Positions 29,715-42,175 of a stretch of 64,000 bases of DNA are shown here, piece after piece; position 1 is the first letter of the stretch, and each line of letters opens with the position of its first letter. Source of the DNA: Pseudacidobacterium ailaaui (GTDB lineage: Bacteria; Acidobacteriota; Terriglobia; Terriglobales; Acidobacteriaceae); NCBI RefSeq assembly GCF_000688455.1, contig NZ_JIAL01000001.1:2077001-2141000 (forward strand), given 5' to 3'. The translations under genes and the position numbers were made by a program. The notes beneath the pieces were generated by a model that did no database searches, was not told the DNA's origin, and saw nothing but the letters and a program-made list of their open reading frames with translations.

Positions 29715-29810
29715 CTGCTCTTTGGACGAACCAGAGCCTGAATATAGAGCGCCAAGCTTAAATCGAGATGAACGAAGTGGGACGTGCCCACCCCGACCGC
29801 CGCTGGAAAG

Positions 29811-30356
29811 TCATCCAGGCAGCAGAAAGGCGCTCGCGCTGATGAGGACCCCGATGGCCCCGAAGATCATCCCAGCAAACCAGAACAGCCGCTGGCGGGT
29901 CAGCAGTGTGATGGAGGTGATGACCAGAGCAACCTCCAGCAGCACTTCGCCCAGATCAAAGCGGCCCCCGCGCCGTTCTGCTCGCCGCACCTCGGATTCC
30001 AGTTCATGGGCCTTGTCCTGTTCTTCGCCCAGGTCACCGGCCCATTTGCTCATGTGTTGCTTGTAATTTTCGATGAGCTTTTCTGCATTTTGGTCATGCG
30101 TTGCCAGCGTGGCAAGCAGGTCGGCGGTCAGTTGTGTCTCATTCTGACGGATCTTCTTTGCCTGGTATTCGTTCCACTGGTCGCTGGCTTTGGCCTGCGC
30201 CAGGATCGCTTCTGAGTGTGTCCGGTGGCCAAGCACCGTTGCCACGGCGACAAGCACCGCCAGCAGACTCATGGTAAAGGTCACAGGGCGCAGGCTGCGG
30301 TCTTTTTCTGCCTGCTCATGATGTTCGTGCAATTCGTGTACTTCGTCCGGTTCCAT
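29811..30356 (-). CDS. DUF4337-family membrane protein
   Basis: 181-residue protein with three predicted membrane helices: about residues 24-42 and, near the C-terminus, two at about 137-155 and 159-178. Between them is a long soluble stretch rich in Asp, Glu, Gln and Lys (about 50-130) that looks coiled-coil-like. The pattern matches DUF4337 as I recall it. Function unknown. It lies 48 nt after the Wzz-like gene on the same strand. Confidence 0.75.
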   Translation of the reverse strand: MEPDEVHELHEHHEQAEKDRSLRPVTFTMSLLAVLVAVATVLGHRTHSEAILAQAKASDQWNEYQAKKIRQNETQLTADLLATLATHDQNAEKLIENYKQHMSKWAGDLGEEQDKAHELESEVRRAERRGGRFDLGEVLLEVALVITSITLLTRQRLFWFAGMIFGAIGVLISASAFLLPG

Positions 30357-30404
30357 AGGGTCCTTGCAGAAAGTAAAAATCGCTGCTTTGCGGCTGGGGC
30401 GGAA

Positions 30405-31577
30405 TCAGGAGGCCGTTCTGCGCAGCGCCGCTCGCAGCAGGCCCAGCTTTTGCGCCTGCTCCGGATCAGCCTTCATGCGTGCCAGTGCCTCCTGGACCAG
30501 CGCGATGAAAATCCCGAGAAAAAGCCCAGCCAGGGCAGCAAGAAGCGTAATCAGGCCGCGCTTGGGAAAGGATTTATAGTCCGGGACCGTCGCCGGGTCC
30601 ACGACCTGGATCAGTGCGCCCTCACGGGCCTCGTCCAGCTTGGCCAGCTCGTACTGCCGCGCCAGGATATCAAAGATGGTTTCGTAATACTTTACATCTC
30701 GATACTTGCGTACGTATTCCAGACCGGCCTCTGGCACCTTCCCCTTGGGAACAATCAGGCCGGCGCTTCCCGCATCCGTGTTGCCGCCCAGCTGGGCCAG
30801 TTGCGCTCGCAGCGCGTCCAGCTCCTTTTGCGTCTGGACCAGTTCGGCATTCTGGTCGGTGGCATAGCTCTTCATGGCCTGCAGCTGGACTTCTTTGGCC
30901 GCAATCTGCGCGCGGAGTGACGCCGCAGACTCAATCAACGCGCGCGCCTGGCTGTCCATCTGGATCATGCCCGTCTTCTGCTGTGTTTCCTTCAGGGCTT
31001 CTTCTGCATTGGCAAGGTTGTCCTTGGCCTGTTCCAGTTGCTGCTCAAAAAAGAGCCTGCGCTGCGCCGCCTCTCCGATGGCCAGGTGCTGGGACAGCCG
31101 CCTGTACTCATCGACATATGCATTGGCCATCTCTGCAGCACGCCTGGGGTCATGGTCCTCAACGGAGATCGTAATCAGATTGTCTTTTGTGTCCGCTTCC
31201 ACTTTGGCATGACTTTCAAAGGCCTTGCGCGCGGCTGAAAGATATTTCTCGTGGTACTCCTGCATCAGATGGAAGCGATCAATCATGGCATCTTCCACGG
31301 TGCGGCTCTTGAACATCGCCACATACATCTCATTGGGGTCTCTCAGTCCCATGCTGGAGCCGGCGAAGGCGCCCAGAGAACCAAGTGATCCAAGCTGGGA
31401 CATAAAAGAAGAAGCCAGCGAGGAATTCTGCTGCGGAGGCAATACCACCGTCTTGGCCGTGTAGCTTTTGGGAAGAAAAAGGCAGACGATGAAGGCAAGG
31501 AGCGCAAGGCCTACAGTGGTCTTTACGATCGTCCACTTCCGCCTGGCCAGAACGATGAGCAAATCAAGAAGGGACAT
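30405..31577 (-). CDS. Wzz/GumC chain-length-determinant-like protein
   Basis: 390-residue inner-membrane protein that likely controls polysaccharide chain length. Two helices, at about residues 15-35 and 350-372, flank a large periplasmic region with a long coiled coil (about 150-270), the layout of Wzz/PCP proteins. The N-terminal MSLLDLLIVLARRKWTIVKT and the C-terminal Pro-Gly-rich FPKRGLITLLAALAGLFLGIF fit. It has no tyrosine kinase domain. No polysaccharide biosynthesis genes are adjacent, so it acts with a system encoded elsewhere. Confidence 0.85.
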   Translation of the reverse strand: MSLLDLLIVLARRKWTIVKTTVGLALLAFIVCLFLPKSYTAKTVVLPPQQNSSLASSFMSQLGSLGSLGAFAGSSMGLRDPNEMYVAMFKSRTVEDAMIDRFHLMQEYHEKYLSAARKAFESHAKVEADTKDNLITISVEDHDPRRAAEMANAYVDEYRRLSQHLAIGEAAQRRLFFEQQLEQAKDNLANAEEALKETQQKTGMIQMDSQARALIESAASLRAQIAAKEVQLQAMKSYATDQNAELVQTQKELDALRAQLAQLGGNTDAGSAGLIVPKGKVPEAGLEYVRKYRDVKYYETIFDILARQYELAKLDEAREGALIQVVDPATVPDYKSFPKRGLITLLAALAGLFLGIFIALVQEALARMKADPEQAQKLGLLRAALRRTAS

Positions 31578-31737
31578 CGTCTCATCCTGGGAAGGATGTA
31601 TCTGGGGCCGTTGACGATGGCTGGCTGCTGCTCCTGCCTGACTTCTTCGGTGGTCGTGTTCATTCGCTGCCAGTCGGGGACCGTATCTTTCTCAGGCTAC
31701 CAGAAACTGGATGGCAGGCAAGACGCCAGCAGGCGGT

Positions 31738-31872
31738 TTATACGTCTTTGCCCGGATGTCCGGTGACGTCGCCCATGCCGTCTGTGTCCGCGGTGTGCCC
31801 GTGCGTCGCCCAAAGGATCGCAGCCAGAAACACCAGAGCGAAAAGAAGGAGGACTCCCACTGTGTTGGGCAT
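31738..31872 (-). CDS. 44-residue single-helix membrane protein
   Basis: A small open frame with one hydrophobic helix (about residues 4-23: VGVLLLFALVFLAAILWATH) and a short hydrophilic tail ending HPGKDV. AGGAGG lies 7 nt before the ATG at 31872, which decides the start; the longer open frame to 31983 has no such site. Function unknown. It is divergent from alkB. Confidence 0.55.
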   Translation of the reverse strand: MPNTVGVLLLFALVFLAAILWATHGHTADTDGMGDVTGHPGKDV

Positions 31873-31949
31873 AAACATACCTCCTGCATCCATAAGAGAT
31901 CTCCAAAGCTCCGCTGGGTTATCCTTATGCGTGATTTCATTTCCATGCC

Positions 31950-32600
31950 ATGACATTTCCGCTTTTTCCTGCCGGTAATGCATGTCCGCAAAAGGAGAGA
32001 TTGGCCCCCGGGGCCGTCTTTCTGCACGGATTTGCCCTCCGAGAGGAGACCTCCATCCTCACGGCCCTCAGGCAAATTACTGCCGAGGCCCCATTCCGGC
32101 ACATGCTTACCCCCGGAGGTCGCCGCATGTCCGTGGCCATGACAAACTGTGGCCCCCTTGGCTGGATCTCAGACCGGTCCGGCTATCGCTATGGCCCCGT
32201 CGATCCGGAAAGCGGAAAAAGATGGCCCGCCATGCCGGAGGCGTTTCTTCGCCTCGCCATCGATGCCGCGAACGAGGCGGGCTTTCCTTCATTTCGGCCC
32301 GATGCCTGCCTGGTCAACCGCTATGAGGCAGGAACAAAACTCTCTCTGCACCAGGACAGGGACGAGCGTGACTTCTCCCAGCCTATCGTCTCTGTTTCTC
32401 TCGGGATCCCCGCGGTTTTTCTCTTTGGTGGAGAGAAGCGCGCCGACAAAGCAGAACGCATCCCGGTCGCGCATGGCGATGTGATTGTCTGGGGCGGCCC
32501 TGCTCGCCTGCGTTTTCATGGTGTTCTTCCCCTGAAGGCCGCGGTCCATCCGGTCTGCGGTCCGTACCGCATTAACCTCACCTTTCGCAAAGCAGGATAA
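31950..32600 (+). CDS. alkB: AlkB-type DNA oxidative demethylase
   Basis: 216-residue Fe(II)/2-oxoglutarate dioxygenase that removes alkyl lesions from DNA. The iron ligands are H and D in LHQDRDE and the second H in RLRFHGV; the 2-oxoglutarate arginines are in the C-terminal RINLTFRKAG, matching the AlkB RxNxTxR pattern. Full length. It is followed 12 nt downstream by a small secreted protein. Confidence 0.93.
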   Translation: MTFPLFPAGNACPQKERLAPGAVFLHGFALREETSILTALRQITAEAPFRHMLTPGGRRMSVAMTNCGPLGWISDRSGYRYGPVDPESGKRWPAMPEAFLRLAIDAANEAGFPSFRPDACLVNRYEAGTKLSLHQDRDERDFSQPIVSVSLGIPAVFLFGGEKRADKAERIPVAHGDVIVWGGPARLRFHGVLPLKAAVHPVCGPYRINLTFRKAG

Positions 32601-32611
32601 AGCGTGGCAGA

Positions 32612-33058
32612 ATGCTGTTCATGAAGGTCCATCAAGGTGTTCTTGCTGCATTGCTTCTGCTGCTCCCCGGTCCTGTGCTCCGTGCGCAGGATGCTTCCGT
32701 CAGCATCCGCAAGGTGCTCGCCGCCCAGGTAGCGGCCTGGAATCGTGGCGATCTTCCTGCTTTCATGCAGGGTTATAAAAATGCGCCGGACACTACCTTT
32801 ATCGGCCGGAGCATTCAGTATGGATGGCAGCAGGTCCTGGACCGCTATCAGCGTAGTTACCCAACAAAAGAGAACATGGGAACGCTGGATTTTTCTGAGA
32901 TTCAGGTCCGTCCGCTCGGGCCGGACTACGCCGTGGTTACGGGCAAATATCATCTGGCCCGCAGCGCCGCAGGCGGAGGAGAGGCAAGTGGTATTTTTTC
33001 GCTGGTCTGGGAAAAAACCGCGCAAGGATGGAAGATCATCCTGGACCACACCAGTTAG
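32612..33058 (+). CDS. Secreted SnoaL/NTF2-like protein
   Basis: 148-residue protein with a signal peptide (cleavage near VLRAQD) and a DUF4440/NTF2-like fold: AAQVAAWNRGDLPAFMQGY, later YAVVTGKYHLAR and WKIILDHTS. No catalytic residue is certain; members bind small ligands or act as enzymes. It follows alkB closely. Confidence 0.8.
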   Translation: MLFMKVHQGVLAALLLLLPGPVLRAQDASVSIRKVLAAQVAAWNRGDLPAFMQGYKNAPDTTFIGRSIQYGWQQVLDRYQRSYPTKENMGTLDFSEIQVRPLGPDYAVVTGKYHLARSAAGGGEASGIFSLVWEKTAQGWKIILDHTS

Positions 33059-33068
33059 CCGGTCTGGA

Positions 33069-33926
33069 TTACTGGTTTTTTACCGCATTCTTTGCCAATA
33101 CCCGCTCCACCATGCTCTCCACATCGTGCAGGAAGCCTGTACGCTCCTCCTGGGGCTCTTCCTGGGGATGGAGGGCAAGGGCCAGATCATTCCAGCGCAT
33201 CAGGGTCTTCATGGGAGAATGAGAAAACTCCCGGGCCGCCTCCGGCAATAGGAAATAAACCATCAATGTCAGCAGGGACAAGAAGGTGGCCACGTCTCCG
33301 ATGAGGAAAATCGCCGGGGTGGCATTGTCTGGTCCGGGGGAAAAGTACGCGATATCGGCCAGCGCCAGCATCACCAGCCCCACACAGGTCCCGAAGATGC
33401 GGCTGCGCAGCGAAAATCCCAGAGCATGGGCGGCCAGCAGCAGGAATGCCAGCAGGCAAAGCTCCAGGGCGCACCATCCGGTCGCAATCTGAAGCAGGAT
33501 GGAGTCCAGATGGTTGCTGTGCGAATGGAAAAAGGAGGGCAGCACGACCGCACAGGAGAGAAGAAGAGAGACCAGCAGGACCCAACGGAAAACGATATTG
33601 CCCACGTGAGTCAGACCGGGCAGGGGCGCGATGATATGTTGGAAAATCTCGCGCAGGGCGAAAAGCAGGGCCCCAAAGCCCAGCAGAGCTGCGGTCCAGC
33701 GAACATCGTAAAAAGTTGCGGTAAGAGAAGTGGCCCAAGCCGGATGATGGAAAGAAATGGCCACGCTGATGGCCGCCGCCAGCGTGCGGATGCCCAGCAA
33801 GATGCCCAGGGACAAGGAGAGCAGGCGGCCCCTGGCCCGGAAATATCCAGCCAGGACCAGCAGCCAGAGACAGAATTCCAGGCTATTGGCCAACTGGTCT
33901 GGCGAGCTTTGGGCCAAAAACGTCAT
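33069..33926 (-). CDS. Seven-helix hypothetical membrane protein
   Basis: 285-residue protein with about seven hydrophobic helices between residues 15 and 230 and a soluble C-terminal tail of about 55 residues ending LAKNAVKNQ. No motif is recognised; related proteins seem common in Acidobacteria. It is convergent with the NTF2-like gene and divergent from gyrB. An inverted repeat TTACTCT-8nt-AGAGTAA lies upstream. Confidence 0.65.
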   Translation of the reverse strand: MTFLAQSSPDQLANSLEFCLWLLVLAGYFRARGRLLSLSLGILLGIRTLAAAISVAISFHHPAWATSLTATFYDVRWTAALLGFGALLFALREIFQHIIAPLPGLTHVGNIVFRWVLLVSLLLSCAVVLPSFFHSHSNHLDSILLQIATGWCALELCLLAFLLLAAHALGFSLRSRIFGTCVGLVMLALADIAYFSPGPDNATPAIFLIGDVATFLSLLTLMVYFLLPEAAREFSHSPMKTLMRWNDLALALHPQEEPQEERTGFLHDVESMVERVLAKNAVKNQ

Positions 33927-33970
33927 CTTTTCGAACGGTCCATCTCTCGTGCTCTTTTTGCCGCCAAATA

Positions 33971-33992
33971 TTACTCTGACTCACTAGAGTAA
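33971..33992. promoter_or_regulatory. Operator-like inverted repeat between the membrane protein and gyrB
   Basis: TTACTCT and AGAGTAA are separated by 8 nt. A further TTACTCT occurs near 34070, also in this 284-nt intergenic region. A CCCCTT-ACT-AAGGGG hairpin lies between them near 34047-34061. A DNA-binding regulator is possible but none is visible nearby. Confidence 0.4.
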
Positions 33993-34105
33993 TAGGGAAG
34001 TCCAGCAGAGACAAGGACGTCAATCAGCCAGATCTTCCTTAAGTAATTGCACCCCCTTACTAAGGGGACCCTTACTCTGCGAGAGAGGAAATCTCGACCC
34101 CGGTG

Positions 34106-34116
34106 AGTGCTATAAT
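34106..34116 (+). promoter_or_regulatory. Extended -10 promoter upstream of gyrB
   Basis: TGCTATAAT at 34108-34116 is a perfect extended -10 element. The -35 is weak. The implied leader is about 90 nt and contains no further clear structure. Confidence 0.55.
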
Positions 34117-34123
34117 TTAGTAA

Positions 34124-36862
<2,739 letters not shown>

Positions 36863-36899
36863 GAAACGTCACCGGCAGCGGCCTCGGGAGAGACTGGGC

Positions 36900-37916
36900 A
36901 TGATCAAGAACACTCTCTGCGCCGGCATTCTTCTTGCGAGCGTGGCTTGTCTTGTTTTTGTCCGTGTGCCGATGGCGGCCCAGTCCTCCCCCGACCCCGA
37001 GTTTGAAACCGGAGTGGCCCTCATCCATCAGGGGAGGCTGGCCGAGGCCGTCCCCCACTTGCAGCGTGCTCCGGGACTTGCAGCGCGCTTCAACCTGGCG
37101 CTCTGCTATGTTGGACTCGGCGAGTACGACCAGGCCATCGGCCTGCTGGAAGCTATGCAGTCTTCCGGATATGGCGGTGCGCGACTCAAAAATCTGCTGG
37201 CGCAGGCCTATCTCGGAGAAGGGAAGACGGAGCAGGCGCTGGAGGCATTTCATGGTGCCGTAGCGCTGGCCCCCAAAGACGAAAAGCTCTACGCCTTCCT
37301 CGCCGATGCCTGCACGGACCAGAAGAATTTTTCTCTTGGCTTGCAGGTAGTCAGCGAAGGACTCAAGAACCTTCCCGAATCGGCCCGTCTGCATTATGAA
37401 AAGGCAATGTTTCTGGCCCAGACCGGAAATGATGTGGAATCGCAGGCGGAATTTTCCCGGGCGGCCGGACTCGCTCCCGGAACAAGTCTTGCGTATCTTG
37501 CCCTGACGCAGAAAAACCTCTTTGCCGGCAGCGTCCCCGAAGCCATTCGTACAGCCCGCGCGGGCATCCGTGCCGGAAATAACGACCCCGTGTTGCTTGA
37601 TCTGTTGGCCGAGGTGCTGATCCACGCAGGAGCGGTCCCCGGGCAGCCCGAGTTTGATGAAGCACAGACGCTGCTTGAACGTGCTGTCGCGCTGAAGCCG
37701 GGCTACTCGACGGCACAGATTGCTCTGGGCAAACTGTATTTGATGGAAGACCGGCCGCGGGACGCGGTCACCCACCTTGAGATTGGCCGTCGCCTGGAGC
37801 CGCGCAACCGGGCCGTGTATACGAGTTTGGCCGAAGCCTACCGCAAGCTCGGAGACAGAGAAAAGTCCCGGCAGATGATGGATGCACTGGGCCGGTTGAT
37901 GGCCGGTCAGAGATAA
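36900..37916 (+). CDS. Secreted TPR-repeat protein
   Basis: 338-residue exported protein with a signal peptide and about nine degenerate tetratricopeptide repeats (for example VGLGEYDQAIGLLEAMQSSG and YLGEGKTEQALEAFHGAVAL). TPRs mediate protein contacts; no enzymatic domain is seen. It lies 37 nt after gyrB, possibly cotranscribed, though no functional link is known. Function unassigned. Confidence 0.8.
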   Translation: MIKNTLCAGILLASVACLVFVRVPMAAQSSPDPEFETGVALIHQGRLAEAVPHLQRAPGLAARFNLALCYVGLGEYDQAIGLLEAMQSSGYGGARLKNLLAQAYLGEGKTEQALEAFHGAVALAPKDEKLYAFLADACTDQKNFSLGLQVVSEGLKNLPESARLHYEKAMFLAQTGNDVESQAEFSRAAGLAPGTSLAYLALTQKNLFAGSVPEAIRTARAGIRAGNNDPVLLDLLAEVLIHAGAVPGQPEFDEAQTLLERAVALKPGYSTAQIALGKLYLMEDRPRDAVTHLEIGRRLEPRNRAVYTSLAEAYRKLGDREKSRQMMDALGRLMAGQR

Positions 37917-37959
37917 ACGGAGGGCGCGCCCTACAATCCAGCCCGCAGCCAGCTTTCGG

Positions 37960-39720
37960 CTAGACGACGACGGCGGCGTTCTGTAGCGCCGCAACCACCT
38001 CGCTGATGGCTACCTCTTCGCTGGATGCCGTGGCCCGGGTCACAAGTTCTACCTTGCCTTCGGCGGTCTTTTTCCCAACATTGATGCGATAGGGGACGCC
38101 AATGAGGTCGGCGTCCTTGAACTTGACTCCGGCGCGTTCATCGCGATCATCCAGCAGCACATCAAATCCGGCTGCCTCCAGCTCGGTGGCAATCCGTTCG
38201 CCTGTTGCCAGCAGGGTTGCATCTGCCGCGTTGGTGATGGTTACAACTACGTCAAACGGAGCAATGGAGCGCGGCAGCCAGAAGCCGTTGGCGTCGTGGT
38301 TCTGCTCCACGCAGGCGGTCAGAATGCGTTCAATGCCGATGCCATAGCTGCCCATGATGGGCGTGACTTCCTTGCCGTTTTGGTCGAGTACACGCGCGCC
38401 CATGCTCTCGGAATATCTGTAACCCAGCTTGAAGATGTGTCCGATTTCGACCGCCTTGGCCACCTTCAGCGGCTGGCCGCAGCGGGGGCAGCCTTCGCCC
38501 TCGGCCACGTTGCGTACATCGGCAGCCAGGGTCCATCGGAAGTCGCGGCCTGGGGTGACATTGCGGTAGTGGTAATCGAGCTTGTTGGCTCCGCAGACCA
38601 TGTTCTGGCGGCCTTCGAGCGCATGGTCCAGAATGACGGCGAGGCCCTCCTCATCCAGGGACTGCGCCGGTGTCAGACCGATCGGGCCCAGAAATCCTGC
38701 CGGCCCGTGCAGGTATTGTTCCAGTTCTTCGGCCTGCATCGGGCGCAGGTCAGAAGCCTGGACAAGAGCGAGCAGCTTGGTTTCGTTCACCTGGTGGTCG
38801 CCGCGCAGAAAGACCGCCACCGGGCGCCAAGCCGGTTCGCCCTGGGTGCTCTTCCTCTCGGCCATATAGGCGACGCACTTGATGTCCTGCGCCTCGGAAA
38901 TGCCGAAGAATTTTGCTACATCGGCCACGGCTGCAATGCCCGGAGTATGGACCAGTTCCGGTTTGCCGTCGCCGACCGGGGCAAGCTCTGTGACGGGAGC
39001 AAGGCGCGAGGTGGCCTTTTCCAGATTGGCAGCGTAATGGCATTTTGCGCAGCTCGCAATCAGGTCTTCGCCAGCGTCGGTGTAGACCATGAACTCCTGC
39101 GACTGCGATCCACCCATCGCGCCGGAGTCGGCCTCAACGGCGACAAAGCCCAGGCCGCAGCGCGTAAAGATGGTGCGATAGGCCTGGTCGTGCAGGTCGT
39201 AGCTTTTGTCCAGACCGGCGGCGTCGAGGTCGAAGGAGTAGCTGTCCTTCATGATGAACTGTCGCACGCGCAGCAGGCCGGATTTCGGACGCGGTTCATC
39301 GCGGAATTTGGTCTGGATCTGATACCAGATCTGCGGAAGCTGCTTATAGCTGCGCAGCTCATTGCGGGCGATGGCGGTCATGACCTCTTCATGCGTCATG
39401 CCCAGGCAGAGCCATGCTCCCTTGCGGTCCTGGAGCCGGAACATGTTCTGCCCCATGCCCGTCCAGCGTCCGCTTTCCTGCCACAGCTCGGCCGGATGCA
39501 GCGTGGGCAACAGAAACTCCTGCCCGATCTTGTCCATCTCCTCGCGCACGATGCCGATGATCTTTTGAATGGAGCGGTGCCCAAGAAAAAGATACGAATA
39601 GATGCCTGCCCCAAGCTGGCGGATGTATCCGGCGCGGACAAGGAACCTGTGGCTGGGGACCTCGGCATCTGCCGGAGCTTCCCGGAGAGTAGGAACAAAA
39701 AGCCTGGACCAACGGTGCAT
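37960..39720 (-). CDS. proS: Prolyl-tRNA synthetase
   Basis: 586-residue class II aminoacyl-tRNA synthetase, bacterial type with the inserted editing domain (about residues 220-400). Class II motifs: RHxxxRP-like segment near [35 protein letters not shown] and the C-terminal anticodon-binding domain ending [12 protein letters not shown]. The ATG at 39720 is used because the family begins [16 protein letters not shown]; the longer open frame to 39957 overlaps purL. It is divergent from purL. Confidence 0.96.
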   Translation of the reverse strand: MHRWSRLFVPTLREAPADAEVPSHRFLVRAGYIRQLGAGIYSYLFLGHRSIQKIIGIVREEMDKIGQEFLLPTLHPAELWQESGRWTGMGQNMFRLQDRKGAWLCLGMTHEEVMTAIARNELRSYKQLPQIWYQIQTKFRDEPRPKSGLLRVRQFIMKDSYSFDLDAAGLDKSYDLHDQAYRTIFTRCGLGFVAVEADSGAMGGSQSQEFMVYTDAGEDLIASCAKCHYAANLEKATSRLAPVTELAPVGDGKPELVHTPGIAAVADVAKFFGISEAQDIKCVAYMAERKSTQGEPAWRPVAVFLRGDHQVNETKLLALVQASDLRPMQAEELEQYLHGPAGFLGPIGLTPAQSLDEEGLAVILDHALEGRQNMVCGANKLDYHYRNVTPGRDFRWTLAADVRNVAEGEGCPRCGQPLKVAKAVEIGHIFKLGYRYSESMGARVLDQNGKEVTPIMGSYGIGIERILTACVEQNHDANGFWLPRSIAPFDVVVTITNAADATLLATGERIATELEAAGFDVLLDDRDERAGVKFKDADLIGVPYRINVGKKTAEGKVELVTRATASSEEVAISEVVAALQNAAVVV

Positions 39721-39838
39721 GATGTGCGCTTTCTGGATGTGAGGGTAAAGTTTTATTCTAACCGGCATCGCGGCGCGTTGATAGCTTCCGGCCGCCGCAG
39801 GCGCATTCTCTCCATGCGACAATAGAGTTGGAACCGCC

Positions 39839-42175
39839 ATGAAATCCCAAACGTCTTCTGTGGCCCCCCAGGCTGCCACTGTTACGCCGGAGCTGCTGGC
39901 CCAGCACAGCATCACTCCGGAAGAATATGACCGCATTGTGGCCGCCCTGGGACGCACTCCCAGCCTGACCGAGCTTGGTATTTACTCGGTGATGTGGAGC
40001 GAGCATTGTTCGTACAAGTCGTCGCGCGTGCACCTGAAGCGTCTGCCTACCAAAAGCGACCGCGTCGTGCAGGGCCCGGGCGAGAATGCCGGGATCATTG
40101 ACGTGGGCGATGGCTGGGCGTGCGCCTTCAAGATCGAGTCGCATAACCATCCTTCCTATATTGAGCCGTATCAGGGCGCGGCCACCGGGGTGGGAGGTAT
40201 CCTGCGCGACATCTTTACCATGGGCGCGCGCCCGCTGGCCGTCATGGATTCGCTGCGCTTTGGGCCCCTCCGCGACGATGGCAAAACCCCGCGCGAGACC
40301 ATCCACAAAAACCATTCCATCCTGGAAGGCGTGGTCCACGGCATCGCTGGATACGGCAACTGCTTCGGCGTGCCCAATCTTGGCGGCGAGACGCGCTTTG
40401 AGGAGTGCTATTCGGGCAATCCGCTGGTCAATGCCTTCGCCCTGGGTCTGGTCCGGCGCGATGAGATTTTCTATGCCAAAGCGACCGGTATCGGGAATCC
40501 TGTGATTTACGTGGGGGCCAAGACCGGGCGCGATGGCATTCACGGGGCAACGATGGCCAGCGAGGAGTTCAAGGAAGGCTCCGAGCAGAAGCGGCCCAAC
40601 GTACAGGTTGGCGACCCGTTCATGGAAAAGCTGCTGCTGGAGGCCTGCCTGGAAGCCATGAAAACAGGCGCCATCGTCGGCATTCAGGACATGGGCGCAG
40701 CCGGTCTTACCTGTTCCACCTGCGAGATGGGAGCGCGTGGCGGCGTAGGCCTGGAAGTCGAACTCGACCACGTGCCGCAGCGCGAAACGGGCATGACGGC
40801 CTACGAGATCATGCTGAGCGAATCGCAGGAGCGCATGTTGCTGGTGGCCGACAAGGGCCGCGAACAGGAAGTGCTCGATGTCTTTGCCAAATGGGGACTC
40901 GACGCCACCATCGTCGGCACCGTGATTGCTGAGCCGCGCCTGCGCATCCTGCATCATGGCGAACTGGTCGCAGACATTCCGAACCAGTCGCTGACCGATG
41001 ACGCTCCGGTATACCACCGTCCAGTGGGAACATGGAAAGCGCCCGTTCCACAAGGGCCGACGAAAAGCGCGTTTGAGAAGCTCGGTTACGAAGACAAGGT
41101 TTCATCGCGGGACTATACCGCAGACCTGCGCACGCTGCTTGCCTCAGCGAACATCTGCTCCAAGCGTTGGGTGCATGAGCAGTACGACTCGATGGTACAG
41201 ACCAACACGGTGCAAGGCCCCGGCGGAGAGGCCGGCGTCATGCGCATCAAGGGCACAAAGCGCGGTCTGGCTATGGCGCTCGATGGCAACGGGCGCTGGT
41301 GTTATCTCAATCCGACGCTCGGCGCAAAGCACGCCGTTGCGGAAGCCGCCCGCAAAGTCGCCTGTACCGGGGCGACTCCGATTGCAGCCACGAATTGCCT
41401 GAACTTTGGCAATCCGGAAAAGCCGGAGATCATGGCCCAGCTTTCTGCTGCGATTGACGGCATCGCGGAGGCCTGTACTGCGCTGGGGACGCCCATTACC
41501 GGAGGCAACGTCTCGCTATACAACGAGACGCGCGGCGAAGGCATTTATCCGACCCCTGTGCTGGGCATCGTTGGCCTGATCGAAGACATTACCAAGACCG
41601 TTTCTGCTTCATGGAAGCAAGCAGGCGATGCCGTGCTGTGGATTACAGGGGCGAAGCTGCCCCCCAGCGAAGAGCGCCTGCGCGAGTTTGGCTCATCTGA
41701 GTATGCCAAGACGGTTCTCGGCGAAGTCTGGGGAACGCCGCCATCGCTGGATCTGGCTGCGGAAGCCGCCCTGCATCAGTGCCTCGCTGAACTGGCCCAT
41801 GCTGGTTTGCTGCATTCAGCCAGCGACATCTCTGACGGCGGCATCGCTGTCGCGCTCGCAGAAGCCGGATTCGGCAATGGCGTCGGCGTGCATGTAGAGC
41901 TTACGCAGGCTCCGGACCTTCCGCTTGCCTGGACCTTATTTCATGAGACGGCAACACAGGTGATTGTTTCCTGTGCGCAGGTTTCCGTCGAGAAAGTCAA
42001 GGCAGTCGTCGGAAAATACCCTGAATTGCTGGTTGCAAATCTTGGGGAAACCGTGAAAGATAGCTTCCGCATCCAGGTCCAGGGAATGACAGTGATTGAC
42101 GAACGTATTTCCGGGTTGCAGCATGTCTGGTCTCATGCACTGGAATCTGCCTTGCACGAAGAGGTGTTGGCGTGA
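39839..42175 (+). CDS. purL: Phosphoribosylformylglycinamidine synthase II (small PurL)
   Basis: 778-residue ATP-dependent subunit that converts FGAR to FGAM in purine synthesis. Motifs include [15 protein letters not shown], the [19 protein letters not shown] loop, and the second ATP-grasp-like half [12 protein letters not shown]. The size is that of small-type PurL, which needs PurQ and PurS; neither is next to it. Its TGA overlaps the GTG start of purF, so the two are coupled. Confidence 0.96.
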   Translation: MKSQTSSVAPQAATVTPELLAQHSITPEEYDRIVAALGRTPSLTELGIYSVMWSEHCSYKSSRVHLKRLPTKSDRVVQGPGENAGIIDVGDGWACAFKIESHNHPSYIEPYQGAATGVGGILRDIFTMGARPLAVMDSLRFGPLRDDGKTPRETIHKNHSILEGVVHGIAGYGNCFGVPNLGGETRFEECYSGNPLVNAFALGLVRRDEIFYAKATGIGNPVIYVGAKTGRDGIHGATMASEEFKEGSEQKRPNVQVGDPFMEKLLLEACLEAMKTGAIVGIQDMGAAGLTCSTCEMGARGGVGLEVELDHVPQRETGMTAYEIMLSESQERMLLVADKGREQEVLDVFAKWGLDATIVGTVIAEPRLRILHHGELVADIPNQSLTDDAPVYHRPVGTWKAPVPQGPTKSAFEKLGYEDKVSSRDYTADLRTLLASANICSKRWVHEQYDSMVQTNTVQGPGGEAGVMRIKGTKRGLAMALDGNGRWCYLNPTLGAKHAVAEAARKVACTGATPIAATNCLNFGNPEKPEIMAQLSAAIDGIAEACTALGTPITGGNVSLYNETRGEGIYPTPVLGIVGLIEDITKTVSASWKQAGDAVLWITGAKLPPSEERLREFGSSEYAKTVLGEVWGTPPSLDLAAEAALHQCLAELAHAGLLHSASDISDGGIAVALAEAGFGNGVGVHVELTQAPDLPLAWTLFHETATQVIVSCAQVSVEKVKAVVGKYPELLVANLGETVKDSFRIQVQGMTVIDERISGLQHVWSHALESALHEEVLA

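Noticed and set aside
38296-39825. 509-residue open frame antisense to proS
   Set aside because: Shadow of a conserved tRNA synthetase.
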